From Nocardia fluminea (GTDB lineage: Bacteria; Actinomycetota; Actinomycetes; Mycobacteriales; Mycobacteriaceae), in the NCBI RefSeq assembly GCF_002846365.1, contig NZ_PJMW01000002.1, forward strand, positions 4,340,001-4,404,000: 64,000 nucleotides of DNA, read 5' to 3'. Below the pieces are notes generated by a model that worked only from the letters and a program-made list of their open reading frames with translations, did no database searches and had not been told where the DNA came from. Shown piece after piece: positions 8,336 through 18,074 of this stretch; positions within the stretch are counted from its first letter, which is position 1, and each line of letters opens with the position of its first letter. A program made the position numbers and the translations under genes.

Positions 8336-8902
8336 TCAGAACGGGGGCTCGCCGAAACCTGCACCGGCACCAGCGAGTACGGGTGTCTCCCACGACCCAC
8401 GCTCATCACCACGATCGGTGGCGTCACTGGCCCACTGATCCGCGACCTGGCTCACAGCGGCGGTGTTCGCGCGCGTGGTGGGTGTCGTGGTGTCGCGCTG
8501 GCTGAACCCGCTGCCGCGAGGGCCGCTGCCGGTCTGGCCGGCCGTGCGGGTGACTTGGGCGCGGGCAAAGCGCAAGCTGGGGCCGAGCTCGTCGACCTCG
8601 AGCTCGTAGACGGTGCGCTTGTCGCCGTCGCGGGTTTCGTAGCTGCGTTGCTTGAGCCGTCCCATCACCAGGACCCGCGCGCCCTTGACCAGTGACTCCG
8701 CGGCGTTCTCCGCGGCGTCTCGCCACAGGTTGCAGCGCAGGAACAACGCCTCACCGTCGCGCCACTGGTTGGTGTTGCGGTCGAAGTAGCGCGGTGTGGA
8801 AGCGACGGTGAAGTGAGCGACCGCCACACCCGCGGGTGTGAAGGTCAACTCGATATCGGAGGACAGGTTGCCTACCAGTGGAAGTGTCGGCTCGCCGGGC
8901 AT
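8336..8902 (-). CDS. ssb: Single-stranded DNA-binding protein
   Basis: A 188-residue SSB that coats single-stranded DNA during replication or conjugative transfer. The OB fold covers about residues 1-115 ([67 protein letters not shown]). A Ser/Thr-rich linker follows and the protein ends in FGEPPF, a degenerate version of the acidic DDDIPF tip. The start ATG 8902 has AAAGGGA upstream; the reading frame extends further upstream, but those residues do not look like SSB. A plasmid-type SSB beside a relaxase is typical of conjugative elements. Confidence 0.93.
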   Translation of the reverse strand: MPGEPTLPLVGNLSSDIELTFTPAGVAVAHFTVASTPRYFDRNTNQWRDGEALFLRCNLWRDAAENAAESLVKGARVLVMGRLKQRSYETRDGDKRTVYELEVDELGPSLRFARAQVTRTAGQTGSGPRGSGFSQRDTTTPTTRANTAAVSQVADQWASDATDRGDERGSWETPVLAGAGAGFGEPPF

Positions 8903-9122
8903 AGTCGTTCCCTTTCTGAGGATGGGTCGAGGATGTGAGGGCAGTCCGCCTGGCGTCGGGAGCCCGACGGGCGGTTGCGTGAGGTCGGTTGCGCAGGTGG
9001 ATACCGGCACAGGTCGGTGCGAGGTCACGGCGTTGTTGTAGATGTCGCTGACGGTTGAAGGGGCGATGAGACAGGATTACCGAGGCCGGGACCGCGACAG
9101 GGGATGGGATAGGTGGCAGAAG

Positions 9123-10049
9123 ATGTGGTGGATAGTCTCGATACCCAAGCCGGGATCGATGCCGCCATCGGCGGCAGGCCTCGACGGCAGTGCACCCTCC
9201 ATCGAGCAGGCCGCCCGTGCCCTCGTCGTCACTGCCCGCAGCTACCTTCGCCAGCAACAGCGTGAACCAAGCACACGTTCTGTCTGGGGCCACATCGATG
9301 GAATGACGATCACGATCGAAGGGCTGCTCGACCCCGCGATACCGGAGCGGCAAGTAGTCGAACAGATCATCTCGGTCGCGAACGTCATACCCGCACCGGC
9401 CATCTCGACGCCCGACTCCGAAACCCGTCGGCGGCCTCAGCAATCGCTGACCTCGTGCGACCTCGACACCCAACTCGCACGGATCCAGAACTGGACGCTG
9501 ACCCGTCTGGGACGCGACGTGTTCATCGCGGGCGCAGATCCAGATCCGACTACGGTCGAACCCGGCGGCTCGGTCAACCTTCCCGCCGACCTGATCACGC
9601 TGTTCGGCCGCTCCGACGGAAACCTACCGTCGTTGATGCCCGGATACGACCTACTGAACAGATCGCGGAGCGATCAAATACAGGCCCTGTGGCTCGATAT
9701 CGGTGCCGATCAGCGAGAGCGGATCCCCGAGTTCGCAGCTGCGTTCGATCCAGCAGCCCTCAGCACTGAACGGGCTGGCACAGCTTGCGAGTTGTTCCTG
9801 CCTGAATTCATCCCTATCGCCGACGGAGACGGCACGACCTTGTTCGTCGATACGCGGGAAGGTGAGTTGTCGGGTTGTGTCAGTGAGTACACCGCCGAGG
9901 GCGCGTCTGACGGGTGGCTGTGGCCCTCGGTCGCCGACACGTTCGGTGCGCTCGCAGACAGCCTCGAAGCCGAATCGGTCTTTATGACCTACTACCGGCC
10001 CGTGGTCCGTGATCGCACGTTGTTTTGGAATCGAGAGCCGCGGTCCTGA
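9123..10049 (+). CDS. SMI1/KNR4 (SUKH) domain protein
   Basis: A 308-residue protein whose C-terminal half shows the SUKH pattern: VNLPADLITLFGRSDGNLPS, then FLPEFIPIADGDGTTLFVD and WPSVADTFGALADSLE. SUKH proteins often act as immunity proteins against polymorphic toxins, but no toxin gene is visible nearby. The start is uncertain: ATG 9123 has AGGTGG 6 bases upstream, ATG 9042 is in frame, and a good-looking short reading frame beginning GTG 9113 in another frame (AEDVVDSLDTQAGIDAA) hints at a shifted N-terminus. It is encoded opposite to its neighbours and closed by a terminator at 10087-10105, so it looks like an independent cargo gene. Confidence 0.75.
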   Translation: MWWIVSIPKPGSMPPSAAGLDGSAPSIEQAARALVVTARSYLRQQQREPSTRSVWGHIDGMTITIEGLLDPAIPERQVVEQIISVANVIPAPAISTPDSETRRRPQQSLTSCDLDTQLARIQNWTLTRLGRDVFIAGADPDPTTVEPGGSVNLPADLITLFGRSDGNLPSLMPGYDLLNRSRSDQIQALWLDIGADQRERIPEFAAAFDPAALSTERAGTACELFLPEFIPIADGDGTTLFVDTREGELSGCVSEYTAEGASDGWLWPSVADTFGALADSLEAESVFMTYYRPVVRDRTLFWNREPRS

Positions 10050-10086
10050 CCACGCCATGAAGCGGCCGGGTGCTGCTATCTCGTCG

Positions 10087-10105
10087 ATAGCGGACCGCTA
10101 TTTTT
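10087..10105 (+). terminator. Rho-independent terminator of the SUKH gene
   Basis: ATAGCGG (10087-10093) pairs with CCGCTAT (10095-10101), and five T residues end at 10105. It lies 38 bases after the SUKH stop. Confidence 0.7.
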
Positions 10106-10261
10106 GGCATCGCCGGATTCGGCCTGTGAACAAACTGCGCAAGAGATGCGCGCAGCCATCCTGACCGGACGGAGACCTTGGCTTCTCCGATCTGCACCCA
10201 TCGGCTGAACCGCTGCGGTGCGCCTGATGTTGCATCCGCGCGATTGCGCCCGTTAGCCAGG

Positions 10262-11374
10262 TCAGGTGATGTCGATGCCGAGTTCGGCCGCGACCGAAAC
10301 ACCGACTTCGGCGAGGACACGGATCTGGTCCGCGGGCAAACGCTCGCCGAGCGCGATCTCCAACAGCGCCGCCATGGTGTGCGACGGGTCAGCGTCGAGG
10401 GCTGTGGCAATGGCGATCCCGGCGACCACGGTGTTTCCGTGGAAGTAAGCGCTGTAGCCGAACAGGGTGGCGGCCTCGGCGCGGTCGTAACCGTCGGTCG
10501 CGGACGCGATCTCGCGCCACAGTGCCTCCGCCGCCCCGCGACCCTCGGAGCGCGCGAGACCGTACATAATGTCGCGGATGGTCCTGTCGCGCAGCAGCGC
10601 GACGGTCGTGGCGAGATCCTGCGCGCTGGAAGGCAATTCTTCCGCTGTACTGATCTGGTAGAGGACCCACATGATGCGGTTACGTTGCTGCTCGCGCATG
10701 CGGTTGGGGGTGTACGCGGCGGTGAGGTCGTCTCGGTAGCGGGCAACGGCACTAGCGAGGTGGGAGCGAACCTGGTCGGCGAGGACGAGGCTCGGGGCGA
10801 GCAGGTCGGTGAGTTCGTCTCGGGAGGCGCTGATCTGGTGCCCGTCGAGGACTTGGGCGAATGCGACCGTAGACGCGCGAGGATCATCGACGCGGCCGTC
10901 GTGGCCCGGTCGCAGCAGGTCCCGATATCGGGTACCGGCAGCGATCCGTTTCACCCACCAGGCATGACTGGGCTCGATCCCTGCCTGCGCGAGGTGGCGC
11001 AGCAGATTTCGGGCGGTCGTTGACCCGGTCGGACGGTCGTCGACGACAATCATCAGCGTGGAGCTGGCGTTCTGGCTCAGACATATCGATTTCAGGACAC
11101 GTGTCAATCCAGGAGTCTCGGCAGGGTCGGTGGCGGAGTCGATGTCGAACCGGGACACCGCGCCGATCGCCTGGACTCCGTCCTTGCTGGGGTGAGGACC
11201 GAGCAACGCCACAACCAGGGACCGGTGCGGAAAGAATCCGAGCATCGCTGGAATCGCGGCGATCAATTCCCCAGCGTCCGCGAGGCGGCGGAGGACGTTG
11301 TTGTCGTTCGCCGGATCGGGGTCGCGGGCGGACTCATCGAACGTAGGGGCATGGACTTCGTCATCGGCTTCCAT
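10262..11374 (-). CDS. DUF4192 family protein
   Basis: A 370-residue protein of a family widespread in actinobacteria and their plasmids. The hallmark N-terminal segment LADAGELIAAIPAMLGFFPH, followed by RSLVVALLG (about residues 31-60), identifies DUF4192. The rest is alpha/beta with a helical C-terminus (LFGYSAYFHGNTVVAGIAIA, then LEIALGERLPADQIRVL). The molecular function of the family is unknown. The start ATG 11374 is chosen over an upstream in-frame ATG because GGAAGGGA lies just before it. A GCGGA/TCCGC hairpin lies further upstream (about 11416-11429). It overlaps no neighbour and faces the SUKH gene tail-to-tail. Confidence 0.82.
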   Translation of the reverse strand: MEADDEVHAPTFDESARDPDPANDNNVLRRLADAGELIAAIPAMLGFFPHRSLVVALLGPHPSKDGVQAIGAVSRFDIDSATDPAETPGLTRVLKSICLSQNASSTLMIVVDDRPTGSTTARNLLRHLAQAGIEPSHAWWVKRIAAGTRYRDLLRPGHDGRVDDPRASTVAFAQVLDGHQISASRDELTDLLAPSLVLADQVRSHLASAVARYRDDLTAAYTPNRMREQQRNRIMWVLYQISTAEELPSSAQDLATTVALLRDRTIRDIMYGLARSEGRGAAEALWREIASATDGYDRAEAATLFGYSAYFHGNTVVAGIAIATALDADPSHTMAALLEIALGERLPADQIRVLAEVGVSVAAELGIDIT

Positions 11375-11631
11375 TGAAGGTCCCTTCCGGGGCTGAGGAA
11401 AGGCAATTGCGGACAAATCCGCGGGGAGGTCGGGAAAGGGCGTCAGGCGACGGACGCGGTCAGCGCCGACGGGGCGGGTTCTGTGAAAAGGGCACGTCCT
11501 CGCGTCGAGCTACGCTGCCGAGCAAGGCTATTGGTCTGAACCTGCCTGAGCCGGGGCGAAATGGTGATCGCTCATCGGATCCACTGTGTGCGATTGGCCC
11601 GCAGCGTCGACACAGTGGCGACAATGGCAGC

Positions 11632-12153
11632 ATGCTGCCCGATGACGACTACGCGAGCTTGGTACCGAATCCGCCGACCAGTTTCGGGTTGACCGAGCTA
11701 CGAGATGCCTACGTCGATGCGGTCGCCGATGAAACAGTCCAACGACCGATGGCCGCGGAACGTCGCGCGTACTTCGAGGGATTGTGTGGGCTGTTCGGAC
11801 TCGATCTGCCGACGTCTCGGAAAGCCCTCGGCTGGAGTCGGGCACGGTATGTGCACGGCCTGGTGCTCAATGCCGCGAAGTCGTTGTTGCGCACCGGGAG
11901 CCCGTGGGACGGCTACCTCGAAGCCGGGGGACTGTTCAAGGCGCTCGATGATCTCGGTATCGGTGAAGCGCACCGGTCGATGGTGGTGGAACTGCGCACG
12001 ACGGTGGAAGCGTCGCGGTCTCAGCATCGGGCGCTGCTGGACCTGTTGCTGACCGGGTTGCTGGGCGAGCGCGCGCAGCTGGTGTTCACGCTGGCAGATC
12101 TCGACGCCGCCGGTATCGAGCGTGCGGTGCCTATCCGTTATCTGCCTGACTGA
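11632..12153 (+). CDS. Uncharacterised 173-residue protein
   Basis: Starts at ATG 11632 (LPDDDYASLVPNPPTSFGLT). The body is helical, with RRAYFEGLCGLFGLDLPTSR in the first half and LLDLLLTGLLGERAQLVFTL near the end. No family is recognised. Codon use and the strong terminator downstream (12214-12261) support a real gene. It stands alone on the plus strand between DUF4192 and ParB-like genes and shares the short divergent region with DUF4192. Ribosome binding is weak, so the start is uncertain. Confidence 0.65.
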   Translation: MLPDDDYASLVPNPPTSFGLTELRDAYVDAVADETVQRPMAAERRAYFEGLCGLFGLDLPTSRKALGWSRARYVHGLVLNAAKSLLRTGSPWDGYLEAGGLFKALDDLGIGEAHRSMVVELRTTVEASRSQHRALLDLLLTGLLGERAQLVFTLADLDAAGIERAVPIRYLPD

Positions 12154-12213
12154 CCGCGATCGGATCGGTGAGGGCATCACGGGTTTTAGGAATGCTTCGA
12201 CCACCGATGGCCG

Positions 12214-12261
12214 GGTCGACGTGGCACGAAGCGGCTCCGCTTCGCTGTGGCCACGTCGACC
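12214..12261. terminator. Bidirectional hairpin between convergent genes
   Basis: GGTCGACGTGGC (12214-12225) pairs exactly with GCCACGTCGACC (12250-12261). CGAAGCGG (12227-12234) pairs with CCGCTTCG (12237-12244), extending the stem. It separates the plus gene ending at 12153 from the minus gene ending at 12533. The rest of 12154-12532 shows no convincing gene; a 114-codon minus frame there has no supporting features. Confidence 0.7.
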
Positions 12262-12532
12262 GACCATCACTCAGGTCGCTGCGCAGCCAACGACCGAGCA
12301 CCAGTGATTCGCAGTCGGTGTCACGTTGGATCGGCGCGGTCGGACAATCGTGGTCAGTGGTGTCCGCGGGATGAAAGTTGCTAAGCCTGAACATGTTCCA
12401 CTGCCAGGTGACAAACGAATTGGCGGCACGCGCGGGTACATCAATGTCGCTACGGTCAATGATGCCCCAGTCCAATCCCCTCCGGACCGGGGCACCGCAC
12501 GCCCCCTGCTGCTCGGCCGTAGGCCACCCAAA

Positions 12533-14263
12533 TCAGGCGGCGAGCGCTTCGACCATTTCGTCCTCGACCGGCGCGGCGGCCGGGTTGTCGAGATCGATGT
12601 CGTTGTAGTCGATCTCGCCGGTGATGGCGCGTTCGACATCGACGAGCGCGAAGCCTTTCCTCGCGCCGAGCTCGGCGAGAAAGTTGAGGTACCGGGCTGC
12701 CCCGGACGGGGGCCTGCGCCAGGAGTCCTTCTCGATCTGTGACTCGAGGGCACCGAGGACCAATGCGAGCACGATCACCCACGCGCGCCCGGTCGCCGCT
12801 GCGGCGATCTTCTCGGTGAGCTCGCCGGTGCTGGTGACGCCCAACAGTTTCTGTGTCGTGGTGGACGCGCCCCAGCTCGAGAGCAATCCCGGTTCCCGGT
12901 TCAGCGACGTAGCGACGAACATCGCGGTCCCGGGTGGGGCCGTCCGCGCGGTGAGCAGTTCGGTCAGGAACTCGATGCGGCGGATCTTGGAGGCCGAGCC
13001 CTGCTTGTTCAACTCGATCACCCGCCGCCGCGCCGCCCGCGCTGCCTCCCGGTCATCCTGCTCGGTTTCGGGTCCGTCGATGAGATCGTCGGCATGGTCG
13101 ACAACGGGTTCGGGGACAGGGACCTGAAGTCCACTGGCAGGCAGGTGTTCGGCGAGCAAGTAGTAGGCGGGAACCCACCGTTCTCGGGTCACCAATCCGT
13201 GCGCGCTGCGCAACCCCTCGCCCGGCTCGACACCCGGTTCGGTGGCGTCCCAGTCGACGGTGTCGGGATCGACGAGCTCACCGGTGTCCTCGGCAACCAG
13301 ATCAGTGTTGTCGCCGACAACAACATGGACCGCCCACCGATCGGCATCGGCGTAGATCTCGGTCTCGGTCACCGGCTCACCCTCACCGGTGACAAGGTCG
13401 GTGGCCGGGATCAGGTTCGTGGGTTCGGTGGCGAGGTCGGGGTCCTCGGTCAGGACGCCGAACCCGAACGCGGCGTAGGGGAGTGCCGCGGCCAGTCGGG
13501 CACGGGTGGCGGTGCGCTCCTGTTCGATCAAGGTGGCGCAATATCTGAAGTTGATGCGGGGGAAACTGAGCCGGGCCACGGCGTCGGTGTCGCCGAGCGC
13601 TTCGTAGTGCGCGATCGTCTCGAGCTGAGCCAGCGAGTACTGGGAGTCATCGAGCAGCCGACGTGCGGTTGCTGAACGACCGATCACCCCGGCGGTGCGG
13701 ATCTTGGCATGCTCGGTCTGCAACCCCTCGGCGATCCGGGTCACGCTCGCACCGAGGTCGAGCATCAACGCGACACCGCCGGCACGGTCGGCATCGGTGA
13801 TCGGGATCCGCCGGTCGTTGAGATTGAGCTGGCGCAGCGCCCGGGTGATCCGGCGTTCGTCGATGTCGATGCTGGTGTCGACGTCGGTGATCCACACCGG
13901 CACCTGCGCCACGTTCTTGGCGACGGCGATCAGGGTGCGGACCTGACCGTCGAGGACGTGCAAGCTGCCGTCGGTCTCGCGCTCGACCAACACCGGCGCC
14001 TGAACCCCGAACGCCCGGATCGAGGCGGCCTGCTTCGGATGTTCGGCCGGATCGAACCCCTGACGGATGTTCTCCCCGATCACCAGCTCACGAGGATCAC
14101 GGAAACCGGCCTCGGCATTGAGCGGCGGCACCACCTCCAGAGCGGTGTCCGGCGAAGTAGTGGTGTCGGCGTCGGTGTTGCCTTCAACGTCGCGTGGGTT
14201 GGGTTCGATCTGCTCGGTCTCGGTGAGGTCGTGGGTGCCGGGTTCGGCCAGTGTGGCGGGCAT
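12533..14263 (-). CDS. ParB/Spo0J-like DNA-binding protein
   Basis: A 576-residue protein. After a disordered, acidic N-terminus, a ParB/sulfiredoxin-like domain spans about residues 60-150 (LVIGENIRQGFDPAEHPKQA, SIRAFGVQAPVLVERE, LHVLDGQVRTLIAVAKN). An HTH-like helical segment follows (RITRALRQLNLNDRRIPITD, ADRAGGVALMLDLGASVTRI). The long C-terminal half is uncharacterised. Such proteins serve in plasmid partition or regulation; no ParA gene is in the window, so a stand-alone regulatory role is equally possible. ATG 14263 is preceded by GGAAAGGAA and a strong hairpin. Confidence 0.82.
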   Translation of the reverse strand: MPATLAEPGTHDLTETEQIEPNPRDVEGNTDADTTTSPDTALEVVPPLNAEAGFRDPRELVIGENIRQGFDPAEHPKQAASIRAFGVQAPVLVERETDGSLHVLDGQVRTLIAVAKNVAQVPVWITDVDTSIDIDERRITRALRQLNLNDRRIPITDADRAGGVALMLDLGASVTRIAEGLQTEHAKIRTAGVIGRSATARRLLDDSQYSLAQLETIAHYEALGDTDAVARLSFPRINFRYCATLIEQERTATRARLAAALPYAAFGFGVLTEDPDLATEPTNLIPATDLVTGEGEPVTETEIYADADRWAVHVVVGDNTDLVAEDTGELVDPDTVDWDATEPGVEPGEGLRSAHGLVTRERWVPAYYLLAEHLPASGLQVPVPEPVVDHADDLIDGPETEQDDREAARAARRRVIELNKQGSASKIRRIEFLTELLTARTAPPGTAMFVATSLNREPGLLSSWGASTTTQKLLGVTSTGELTEKIAAAATGRAWVIVLALVLGALESQIEKDSWRRPPSGAARYLNFLAELGARKGFALVDVERAITGEIDYNDIDLDNPAAAPVEDEMVEALAA

Positions 14264-14287
14264 GGGGTTCCTTTCCGAAGAACGAAA

Positions 14288-14322
14288 CCAGCGCGCCCAC
14301 CTGTGTCAGGTGGGCGCGCTGG
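14288..14322 (-). terminator. Strong intercistronic hairpin before the ParB-like gene
   Basis: Exact 16-base arms CCAGCGCGCCCACCTG (14288-14303) and CAGGTGGGCGCGCTGG (14307-14322) with a TGT loop. It lies between the 94-residue gene and the ParB-like gene. The leader after it on the minus strand reads TTTCGTTCTTCGGAAAGGAA, echoed before both amidoligase genes. Confidence 0.7.
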
Positions 14323-14345
14323 TGTGGGTTGATGGTGTGGGGAGG

Positions 14346-14630
14346 TCAGGCGGGGCGGCGACGGGTGGCGCGGGCGACGTTTACCGGCCGCAACCGAAGC
14401 GACACACCGTCGTTGTCGGCGGTGTAGGTCCAGTGCCGTCCCCGCCACCGCGGGTAGTCCGCGCGCCATCGAGCGATCGCCGCCTCGTCGGGCAGGGTGC
14501 TGATCGGGCCAGCGGTGCCGAGGTGTTCACGTCGGATGAACTCCGCGCGCTCGATCGAGTCGATGACGCCCGGTGCGGCGGTGGTTGCTGGGTCGGTCGG
14601 GGATGCGGTTTCGGGGGCGGCTATGGACAT
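14346..14630 (-). CDS. Small uncharacterised protein (94 aa)
   Basis: ATG 14630 is preceded by AGGAGG 6 bases away, a near-perfect ribosome binding site. The N-terminus is Ala/Pro/Thr-rich. The core IERAEFIRREHLGTAGPIST, then RWRADYPRWRGRHWTYTADN and a basic end RATRRRPA, suggest a small nucleic-acid-associated protein, but no family is recognised. It appears to be the first gene of the unit that continues into the ParB-like gene, separated from it by the 14288-14322 hairpin. Confidence 0.75.
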   Translation of the reverse strand: MSIAAPETASPTDPATTAAPGVIDSIERAEFIRREHLGTAGPISTLPDEAAIARWRADYPRWRGRHWTYTADNDGVSLRLRPVNVARATRRRPA

Positions 14631-15610
14631 GACGAACCTCCTGAGCGTTGAAGAATCTCGGTTTCGGATCAGTGGGGCTGGGATCGACCTGCTTCGCCGC
14701 GAGACCGAAGCGCGACACCACGGAGCTATGCTGAATATTTGCTGACGGTGTCCAGTGGACTGATCAAGTGATGGTGAGGGCTGTGTGACCCGGTTGCCGC
14801 ACTACGCCGCGATGTTGGCCACGGCGGGCCAACTGGCAGACGATGACCGCTGGGCCTACGAAATGAATATGACGGCGACGCAGAATCCGGTGCCACAGAA
14901 TCGAACTCAGCGGTGCCTTTCGTCGCACGAAGGAGTAGCGGTACTCAAAACGCAGACAGTCGCGGCTACGGATCATCACGACAGGTCACATTCGCATTCG
15001 TTCAGAGGGTGGTGTGAGGACCGAATCTCGTTGTTCGGCTGCGGGCGACAGTGGGTGCTTGCAGTGAGCGCATGGGCGCGGCGGGGATTACAGCGTGGGC
15101 GATAGTGGGAATCGGTGGCGTGGCAGCGCATCACCGGAATTTGCTGGTATCGAAGAACTCGGGCCCGGGTTCGGTCGGTCTCGCCCGTCTATGCCTACAG
15201 CCAGATCGGACAGTCAATGCCAGCAAGCGATTTCAGTGCGTACACAGCGGCAGGACATCGCGCTTCGGCCTCCGCTGTGGAACCCGTTACTGGTGGGAGC
15301 GCGATGGCTGGTTGGATACTGCCCGGGTCTGACGATCAACGGCGGTTGCTGCGGGAATGGCTCGATGTCGGTTTGCGGCAACGGCCATGCGCCTCACGTA
15401 CGTGCAGACACAAACGGGCGGAATTGCGTCGGATGCAATAGTCAGCGCACTTGCCCACCAGTCGGTCGCGTCATGAAGGGGTCGTGCTGAATCGTGTGGC
15501 CAGACCGCGGAGCCCGGATACGCTGTGCGAACTGCGGTGAAGCTGGTCGTCGGCACGTCGACCGCTACGATTGGCAGCTGTCAGGTTGTCGGCTGATCCA
15601 GGAGGCAGCG
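14631..15610. other. 980-base stretch with no confident gene
   Basis: Several overlapping short frames exist. The best is plus 14785-15105, beginning TRLPHYAAMLATAGQLADDD with plausible codon use for about 30 codons before it degrades, so it may be a gene remnant. Nothing else is supported. The segment must contain the minus-strand promoter for the 14630 gene and the plus-strand promoter for the 15611 gene. Confidence 0.4.
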
Positions 15611-16042
15611 ATGTCGCGTCGAAAGGCCGGGAGACCGGATGAGCACGCCCCCTCGTCGGTGGGCCGTGATGAGGGTGGACTGCTATTTCGCGAGTACGAC
15701 ACGGTATTCGACACGTGGGCAATGCGCTTTACGCAGCGGCTGATCGGTGGACTGATCGTTCGTCAGGACCGAGGTGGCCTTCGTGTCGCCAGCGTCGAGC
15801 TGAACTCGATTGAAGACATGGTTGTCCTCGTTATCGAGCATTACGGAAACAGTGAATTCGTCCAGTCGCGGGTCGGGCATCGCTTGATCTTGTCGAGGCT
15901 GCGAGCGGCCGCGGTCGATGACGACCCCGGCTCGGCGATGAACCTGTACTTCGACGATGTCGTTGCGCCGCTCGCGCCCGGTGAATCGGAGCCGGTGGAT
16001 GGAGTTCACTGGGTGACCCATCCACCGACTCCGGCTGGTTAA
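15611..16042 (+). CDS. Uncharacterised protein (143 aa)
   Basis: ATG 15611 has AGGAGG 5 bases upstream. The N-terminal ~20 residues are basic (SRRKAGRPDEHAP). The rest looks like a compact alpha/beta domain, including FDTWAMRFTQRLIGGLIV and VASVELNSIEDMVVLVIEHY. It ends acidic and Pro-rich. No family is recognised. Its stop overlaps the stop of the convergent LGFP gene by a few bases. Confidence 0.7.
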   Translation: MSRRKAGRPDEHAPSSVGRDEGGLLFREYDTVFDTWAMRFTQRLIGGLIVRQDRGGLRVASVELNSIEDMVVLVIEHYGNSEFVQSRVGHRLILSRLRAAAVDDDPGSAMNLYFDDVVAPLAPGESEPVDGVHWVTHPPTPAG

Positions 16043-17814
16043 TTGACTGGATTCATGAAGGCGGAATCGACCCAGGAGTCACAGATCGCTGTTCCTGACA
16101 GCGGGGTGTTACCGCCACCGCAGTAGGCGGTGACCAGTCCGATCGGCTCGAACGGGCCCGGTGCCTCGTGGTAGGTCTCGTAGTTGGTCGGGTCATAGAT
16201 GGCGTGCGCGATTCTGTACTGCTGCTCCTCGCATTCCTGACCTCCCCACCCGGTATGACAGAAAAGATCCATGGCTCGCCCCCAGAAATCGGTGCCGGGC
16301 AGAAGCGGGTCGCTGCGTGGCCCGTAGAAACGTGATTCCAACAGAAACTCGATCGATTCGACAAGGCGCAGTTGGTGCTTGTGCTCAGCCTTGTCCTGGC
16401 CGAATCCCAGTCCCCACGCACCACTGTAGAAGCCTTGCCGAATCTGCATCTCGCCGTAGTCGGGATGAGCCGGGTTCGTTGCCCCACCGACGACCTCATC
16501 GGTCGGATAGTCGGAGGGCACATCCGGCGGGGGCCATGTGTTGGCCTGCGGAGCTCGCTGGGTCTGCTGCGGCGGGTCGGGCTCTGGGAACGGGTCCGGC
16601 GTCGGATCATAGGTGCCGATCAAGGCCCGCTCGGCGCCGATCAGCGAAACGATTCCGTTCTGGAACACCTGTTGCAACGTGATGCCTGCGGTGTTCTGTG
16701 CTGGGGTCAACGGCCCGGTGACCGGATAGCCGAGATCGCCGTCCTGCGCGCCTGCAGTGCGCCACGGAGCGATCACAAATTCGGGAACGTCGTGCGCGCC
16801 GGTCAGCGCCGTCCACCAGATGGTCGACTTGTTCTCGAAGTCGGCGAAGTGCGCGATCCCCGCGGCTTGCTCGTCAGCGAGTGGATACCCCAACGCACCG
16901 TCCTCGCGTCCCAGCTGGGCCCACCGGTCACGGATCGCCCCGTACAGCAGAAGCGAGCCTGTCTGGCCTGACCAGGTGACGGTGCCGTTTTCGAAGTTGT
17001 TGTAGCGACCATTGTATTTCGCCACGGACAGTTCATCGGAACTCGGGTATCCGAGCGGGCCGCCCTCGGCGCCAACGATATTCCACTTGTCGCGAATCGC
17101 ACCGCCGATCGCGTAGGCCTCGTTGAGATGCCAGTAGATCCCAGCTCCGTCGAACTCTTGACGCAGACCCCCGTTGGCTGCGGGAATCTCGTCGGTGAGC
17201 GGATACCCCAAGTAGCCGGCTTCCCATCCATGGCGTTGCCAGGCGGCGAAGAAGTGGTTGGCCACCGGGTGCGCACCGCCCCACGATGACCAATAGATCG
17301 GCCCATTGGTGAACGTTGAATGCGCGCCCACACCATCAGGATTGAGGATCTCGTTGCTGGTGGGCCACAGCAGGAAGCTGTTCGGGCCACCGAGGGAGTT
17401 GTACTTGTCCTTGATCGCTCCGCACACCTCATAGGGCGACGGCCAGTAGACCTGACACCCCGGCGCGGCGAATGCCGTTGTCTGGCTCCGGGTGCGCGCC
17501 TCCATCGTCTCGGCCTTGTCCGCGTCGGCCTTGGAGAACCCGCCGGGTACCTCCTCGCGGTCCGAGCGCATCTTGCCGGGAACAACTGTGGCGCTGGGAT
17601 TCTCTGTCGGCGCCCAAGTCCTGTCCACGGGCTTGCGCTCCGGCGACGTCGGAGCTGTCGGCACCGACGGGCTTGTGCTGGGTGACTGCGCGACTGCTGC
17701 CCCAGCAGCGATCGTCCCGGAAACAGTCAGTACTGCTACAACGACCGCGACTGCATAACTCGGGGGCGAACTGTGCCCGTCCCGGTCTCGGCGGAAAATT
17801 CTAGATAGAAGCAT
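16039..17814 (-). CDS. Secreted LGFP-repeat protein
   Basis: A 591-residue exported protein, likely cell-envelope associated. A basic start (LLSRIFRRDRDG) and a hydrophobic core (AVAVVVAVLTVSGTIAAGAA) form a signal sequence with probable cleavage at AVA-Q near residue 42. Five LGFP-type repeats follow between about residues 130 and 395, each with a helix such as AIRDKWNIVGAEGG and a LGYP motif (LGYPLTDE, LGYPSSDE, LGYPLADE, LGYPVTG). LGFP repeats occur in mycolic-acid bacteria, where they are linked to envelope integrity. The C-terminal ~170 residues, with four or more cysteines, are not recognised. ATG 17814 has GGGAGG upstream. Confidence 0.9.
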   Translation of the reverse strand: MLLSRIFRRDRDGHSSPPSYAVAVVVAVLTVSGTIAAGAAVAQSPSTSPSVPTAPTSPERKPVDRTWAPTENPSATVVPGKMRSDREEVPGGFSKADADKAETMEARTRSQTTAFAAPGCQVYWPSPYEVCGAIKDKYNSLGGPNSFLLWPTSNEILNPDGVGAHSTFTNGPIYWSSWGGAHPVANHFFAAWQRHGWEAGYLGYPLTDEIPAANGGLRQEFDGAGIYWHLNEAYAIGGAIRDKWNIVGAEGGPLGYPSSDELSVAKYNGRYNNFENGTVTWSGQTGSLLLYGAIRDRWAQLGREDGALGYPLADEQAAGIAHFADFENKSTIWWTALTGAHDVPEFVIAPWRTAGAQDGDLGYPVTGPLTPAQNTAGITLQQVFQNGIVSLIGAERALIGTYDPTPDPFPEPDPPQQTQRAPQANTWPPPDVPSDYPTDEVVGGATNPAHPDYGEMQIRQGFYSGAWGLGFGQDKAEHKHQLRLVESIEFLLESRFYGPRSDPLLPGTDFWGRAMDLFCHTGWGGQECEEQQYRIAHAIYDPTNYETYHEAPGPFEPIGLVTAYCGGGNTPLSGTAICDSWVDSAFMNPVN

Positions 17815-18074
17815 GTCAACCCTCCCTGTAGAGCGAAAAACATTGCTGTTGAGAGCAATTCAATAACAGTGGTGAATCATCCCCGCCCTCCAGGGGAACA
17901 CATGTTCGGGACAATTCCGGCGAATTCACAACACTCGTCCAAGTTTTCGCCCGACCGTTGCCGATCTCGTCTGCACCCGGCTACACGCCCACCGGGATCT
18001 ACGCGGACGTCAGGGCTTGTGCCGACCCATCAGGGCCCGCCAAGGGGGCTCCGTGGAAACCTCGCCGGACACGC

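Noticed and set aside
9123..10049. SUKH protein as part of a toxin-immunity cassette
   Set aside because: No polymorphic toxin, WXG or nuclease toxin domain is encoded on either side, so the pairing cannot be supported.
12131..12475. 114-codon minus frame between the 11632 gene and the ParB-like gene
   Set aside because: It crosses the strong terminator hairpin and has no ribosome site or recognisable feature.
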